DNA of 64,000 nt from NCBI RefSeq assembly GCF_009859475.1, contig NZ_CP044549.1, positions 4,588,001 to 4,652,000 of the forward strand, written 5' to 3'. Source of the stretch: Hydrogenophaga sp. BPS33 (lineage in GTDB: Bacteria > Pseudomonadota > Gammaproteobacteria > Burkholderiales > Burkholderiaceae_C). Positions 62,731-64,000 of the stretch are shown in pieces. Numbering within the stretch: the first letter of the stretch is position 1; each line of letters begins with the position of its first letter. A model generated the notes under the pieces. The model saw nothing but the letters and a program-made list of their open reading frames with translations, had not been told where the DNA came from and did not search any database. The position numbers and the translations under genes are program-made.

Positions 62731-63131
62731 TGGCCATGACCCGCTCCCAATGCATCGCGCCCGACACCGTGGCGCCTCCGGCGGGCCTGTACAGCCACGC
62801 GGTGTTGACCCACGGAACGGGCCGCTGGCTGCACATTGCCGGGCAGATCGGCACCGACCGCGCGGGCCAGCTGGCCCAGGGCTTCGAGGCCCAGGCGCAC
62901 CAGGCCTGGACCAATCTGGTGGGCGTGCTGCAGGCCGCCGGCATGGAGGTGTCCGACCTCGTGAAGGTGACCACCTACCTGACCGATGCCACCGACCTGC
63001 CCAAGCTGGGCGCGGTGCGCGCGGGCTATCTCGGCTCGGCGCGGCCGGCGTCCACCCTGGTGGTGGCCGCTGCGCTGGCCCACCCCGACTGGTGCTTCGA
63101 AGTCGAGGCCATAGCCTTCCGCCCCGACTGA
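62730..63131 (+). CDS. RidA/YjgF-family enamine-imine deaminase
   Basis: 133 residues, coupled by TGATG overlaps to both neighbours. RidA pattern: PPAGLYSHAV, LHIAGQIGTD, QAHQAWTNLVGVLQAAG, VKVTTYLTD and a terminal RPASTLVVAAALAHPDWCFEVEAIA. The usual catalytic arginine position is present (ARPAST). RidA relatives hydrolyse reactive imines or act in aminomuconate-type pathways; the context suggests a catabolic deaminase. Confidence 0.87.
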   Translation: MAMTRSQCIAPDTVAPPAGLYSHAVLTHGTGRWLHIAGQIGTDRAGQLAQGFEAQAHQAWTNLVGVLQAAGMEVSDLVKVTTYLTDATDLPKLGAVRAGYLGSARPASTLVVAAALAHPDWCFEVEAIAFRPD

Positions 63132-64000
63132 TGCCCATGCACACCGTGCCACGCCCACCGGCGATCGAGCGGCTGCTGCGCGAAGTCGGGCCGGTGTGGC
63201 ACCACGACATCCGCAGCGCCGGTGACCGTGTCAAAGAGGCCTACCTGCCCTTGTTGCTGGCCGCGCCACGCGAAGGCGTGAACGTCCACCGCGACCTGCC
63301 CTACGGACCGCATACGCGCCAGGTGCTCGACGTCTACCAGCCCGACGGAGCTCGCCAGGCGCCGGTGGTCGTCTTCGTGCACGGCGGCGCTTTCGTTCGC
63401 GGGAACAAGGACATCAACGCCGCCATGTACGGCAACGTGCTGACCTGGTTCGCGCGCCAGGGTTGCGTGGGCGTGAACGTGGAATACCGCCTGGCTCCGG
63501 AAGCGGCGCACCCCCACGGCGCACTGGACGTGGCCGCGGCCTGCTCCTGGGTGGGCGAACACATCGGCGCATTCGGCGGCGACCCGGCCAGCGTGTGCCT
63601 GGTGGGGCACTCGGCCGGCGGCACCCATGCCGCCACCTACGCCTGCGACCCGGCGCTGGACGCGCAGCGGCGCGACATCGCGTGCGTGGTGCTGGTGTCG
63701 GCGCGCCTGGCCGCCGATACCTTGCCGGAAAACCCCAACGCCGCGGGCGTGCGGGCGTACTACGGCGACGATGAACAGCGCTACGCCGCCCACGCTCCCA
63801 TGACGCATGCGGCACGCCTGGCGCTGCCGGTGTTCGTGGTCAACGCGCAATACGAGAACCCGCTGCTCGACGTGTACGCGGCCGAGTTCACGCACCGCAT
63901 CGCCCAGGCCCGCCGCGCTGCGCCGCGCCACATGAGCGTGGCCGACCACAACCACGTCTCGGTGATGGCGCACTTCAACAGTGGCGAGCAACTGCTGGGC
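63131..64000 (+). CDS. Alpha/beta hydrolase (BD-FAE/esterase type), runs off window end
   Basis: The frame from ATG 63131 is open to the last base (290 codons seen). Motifs: VVFVHGGAFVRG near 80-91 (oxyanion), VNVEYRLAPEAAHPHGALD, nucleophile elbow GHSAGGTHAA near 158-167, and DHNHVS near the visible end, with the likely catalytic histidine. It is coupled to the RidA gene by TGATG and is probably an esterase, lactonase or formamidase in the same pathway. Confidence 0.82.
   Translation, partial: MPMHTVPRPPAIERLLREVGPVWHHDIRSAGDRVKEAYLPLLLAAPREGVNVHRDLPYGPHTRQVLDVYQPDGARQAPVVVFVHGGAFVRGNKDINAAMYGNVLTWFARQGCVGVNVEYRLAPEAAHPHGALDVAAACSWVGEHIGAFGGDPASVCLVGHSAGGTHAATYACDPALDAQRRDIACVVLVSARLAADTLPENPNAAGVRAYYGDDEQRYAAHAPMTHAARLALPVFVVNAQYENPLLDVYAAEFTHRIAQARRAAPRHMSVADHNHVSVMAHFNSGEQLLG

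Noticed and set aside
1..64000. CRISPR arrays and tRNA or rRNA genes
   Set aside because: No regularly spaced repeats with spacers and no recognisable tRNA or rRNA sequence were found by reading; a tRNAscan and CRISPR search would settle it.

Overview
The right half of the window (about 36.8-64 kb) reads as the chromosome of a high-GC betaproteobacterium of the order Burkholderiales, most likely Comamonadaceae (Hydrogenophaga/Acidovorax-like). This is inferred from the gene content (Bug-type tripartite tricarboxylate receptor, comEC, PhoX-type phosphatases, guaC next to uvrD) and from GC-rich hairpin repeats of a kind common in that family. No rRNA or tRNA gene and no CRISPR array was found, so the genus assignment is inference.

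The left part (1-about 36.8 kb) is a mosaic accessory island full of insertion sequences. It ends inside comEC, which is cut after about 260 codons. At that edge lie four same-orientation copies of a CGAACGACT repeat, an architecture typical of the ends of Tn7/Tn5053-type transposons. In order the island holds: a fragment of a small protein family and a Dam-type methyltransferase; a HelD/UvrD-like helicase; a convergent, translationally coupled five-gene operon (DUF4236 membrane protein, Clp-like AAA+ ATPase, NrdG-like radical SAM protein, a 2088-residue pseudokinase-DUF4011-helicase-nuclease, and a coiled-coil protein); IS remnants around a three-gene module (glycine-zipper membrane protein, XRE repressor, YaaW/UPF0174 protein with a zinc ribbon); a gene split by an IS3 element with a clear 4-bp target duplication; an IS5-like transposase; a complete Detocs anti-phage operon (dtcABC); a small kinase-like gene; an ABC-three-component system with an HNH effector; and a second complete IS3 element.

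Of these, Detocs (histidine kinase, buffer receiver, receiver-nucleosidase that destroys ATP) is a described defence system and the ABC-3C locus belongs to a described class. The five-gene helicase/radical SAM operon is the best candidate for an undescribed system: it resembles Mokosh type I (kinase plus COG1112 helicase) and DUF4011-helicase-Vsr proteins, but I do not recognise this combination. The XRE/YaaW module is a second candidate.

On the chromosome side come an MFS transporter, an RHS-type secreted toxin with three tandem immunity-like paralogues (one frameshifted), and a cluster of two Tat-exported PhoX phosphatases flanking a glycosyltransferase, a polytopic membrane protein, a class III aminotransferase and a phosphatidylserine decarboxylase. 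Several genes in this cluster are preceded by Pho-box-like direct repeats, so it looks like a phosphate-starvation regulon with a lipid-remodelling branch. Then follow uvrD, guaC, an alpha/beta hydrolase, a 3-hydroxyisobutyrate dehydrogenase-like enzyme, a PAP2 phosphatase, and a LysR-controlled locus (Bug receptor on one side; ferritin-like protein, RidA and a truncated hydrolase on the other).
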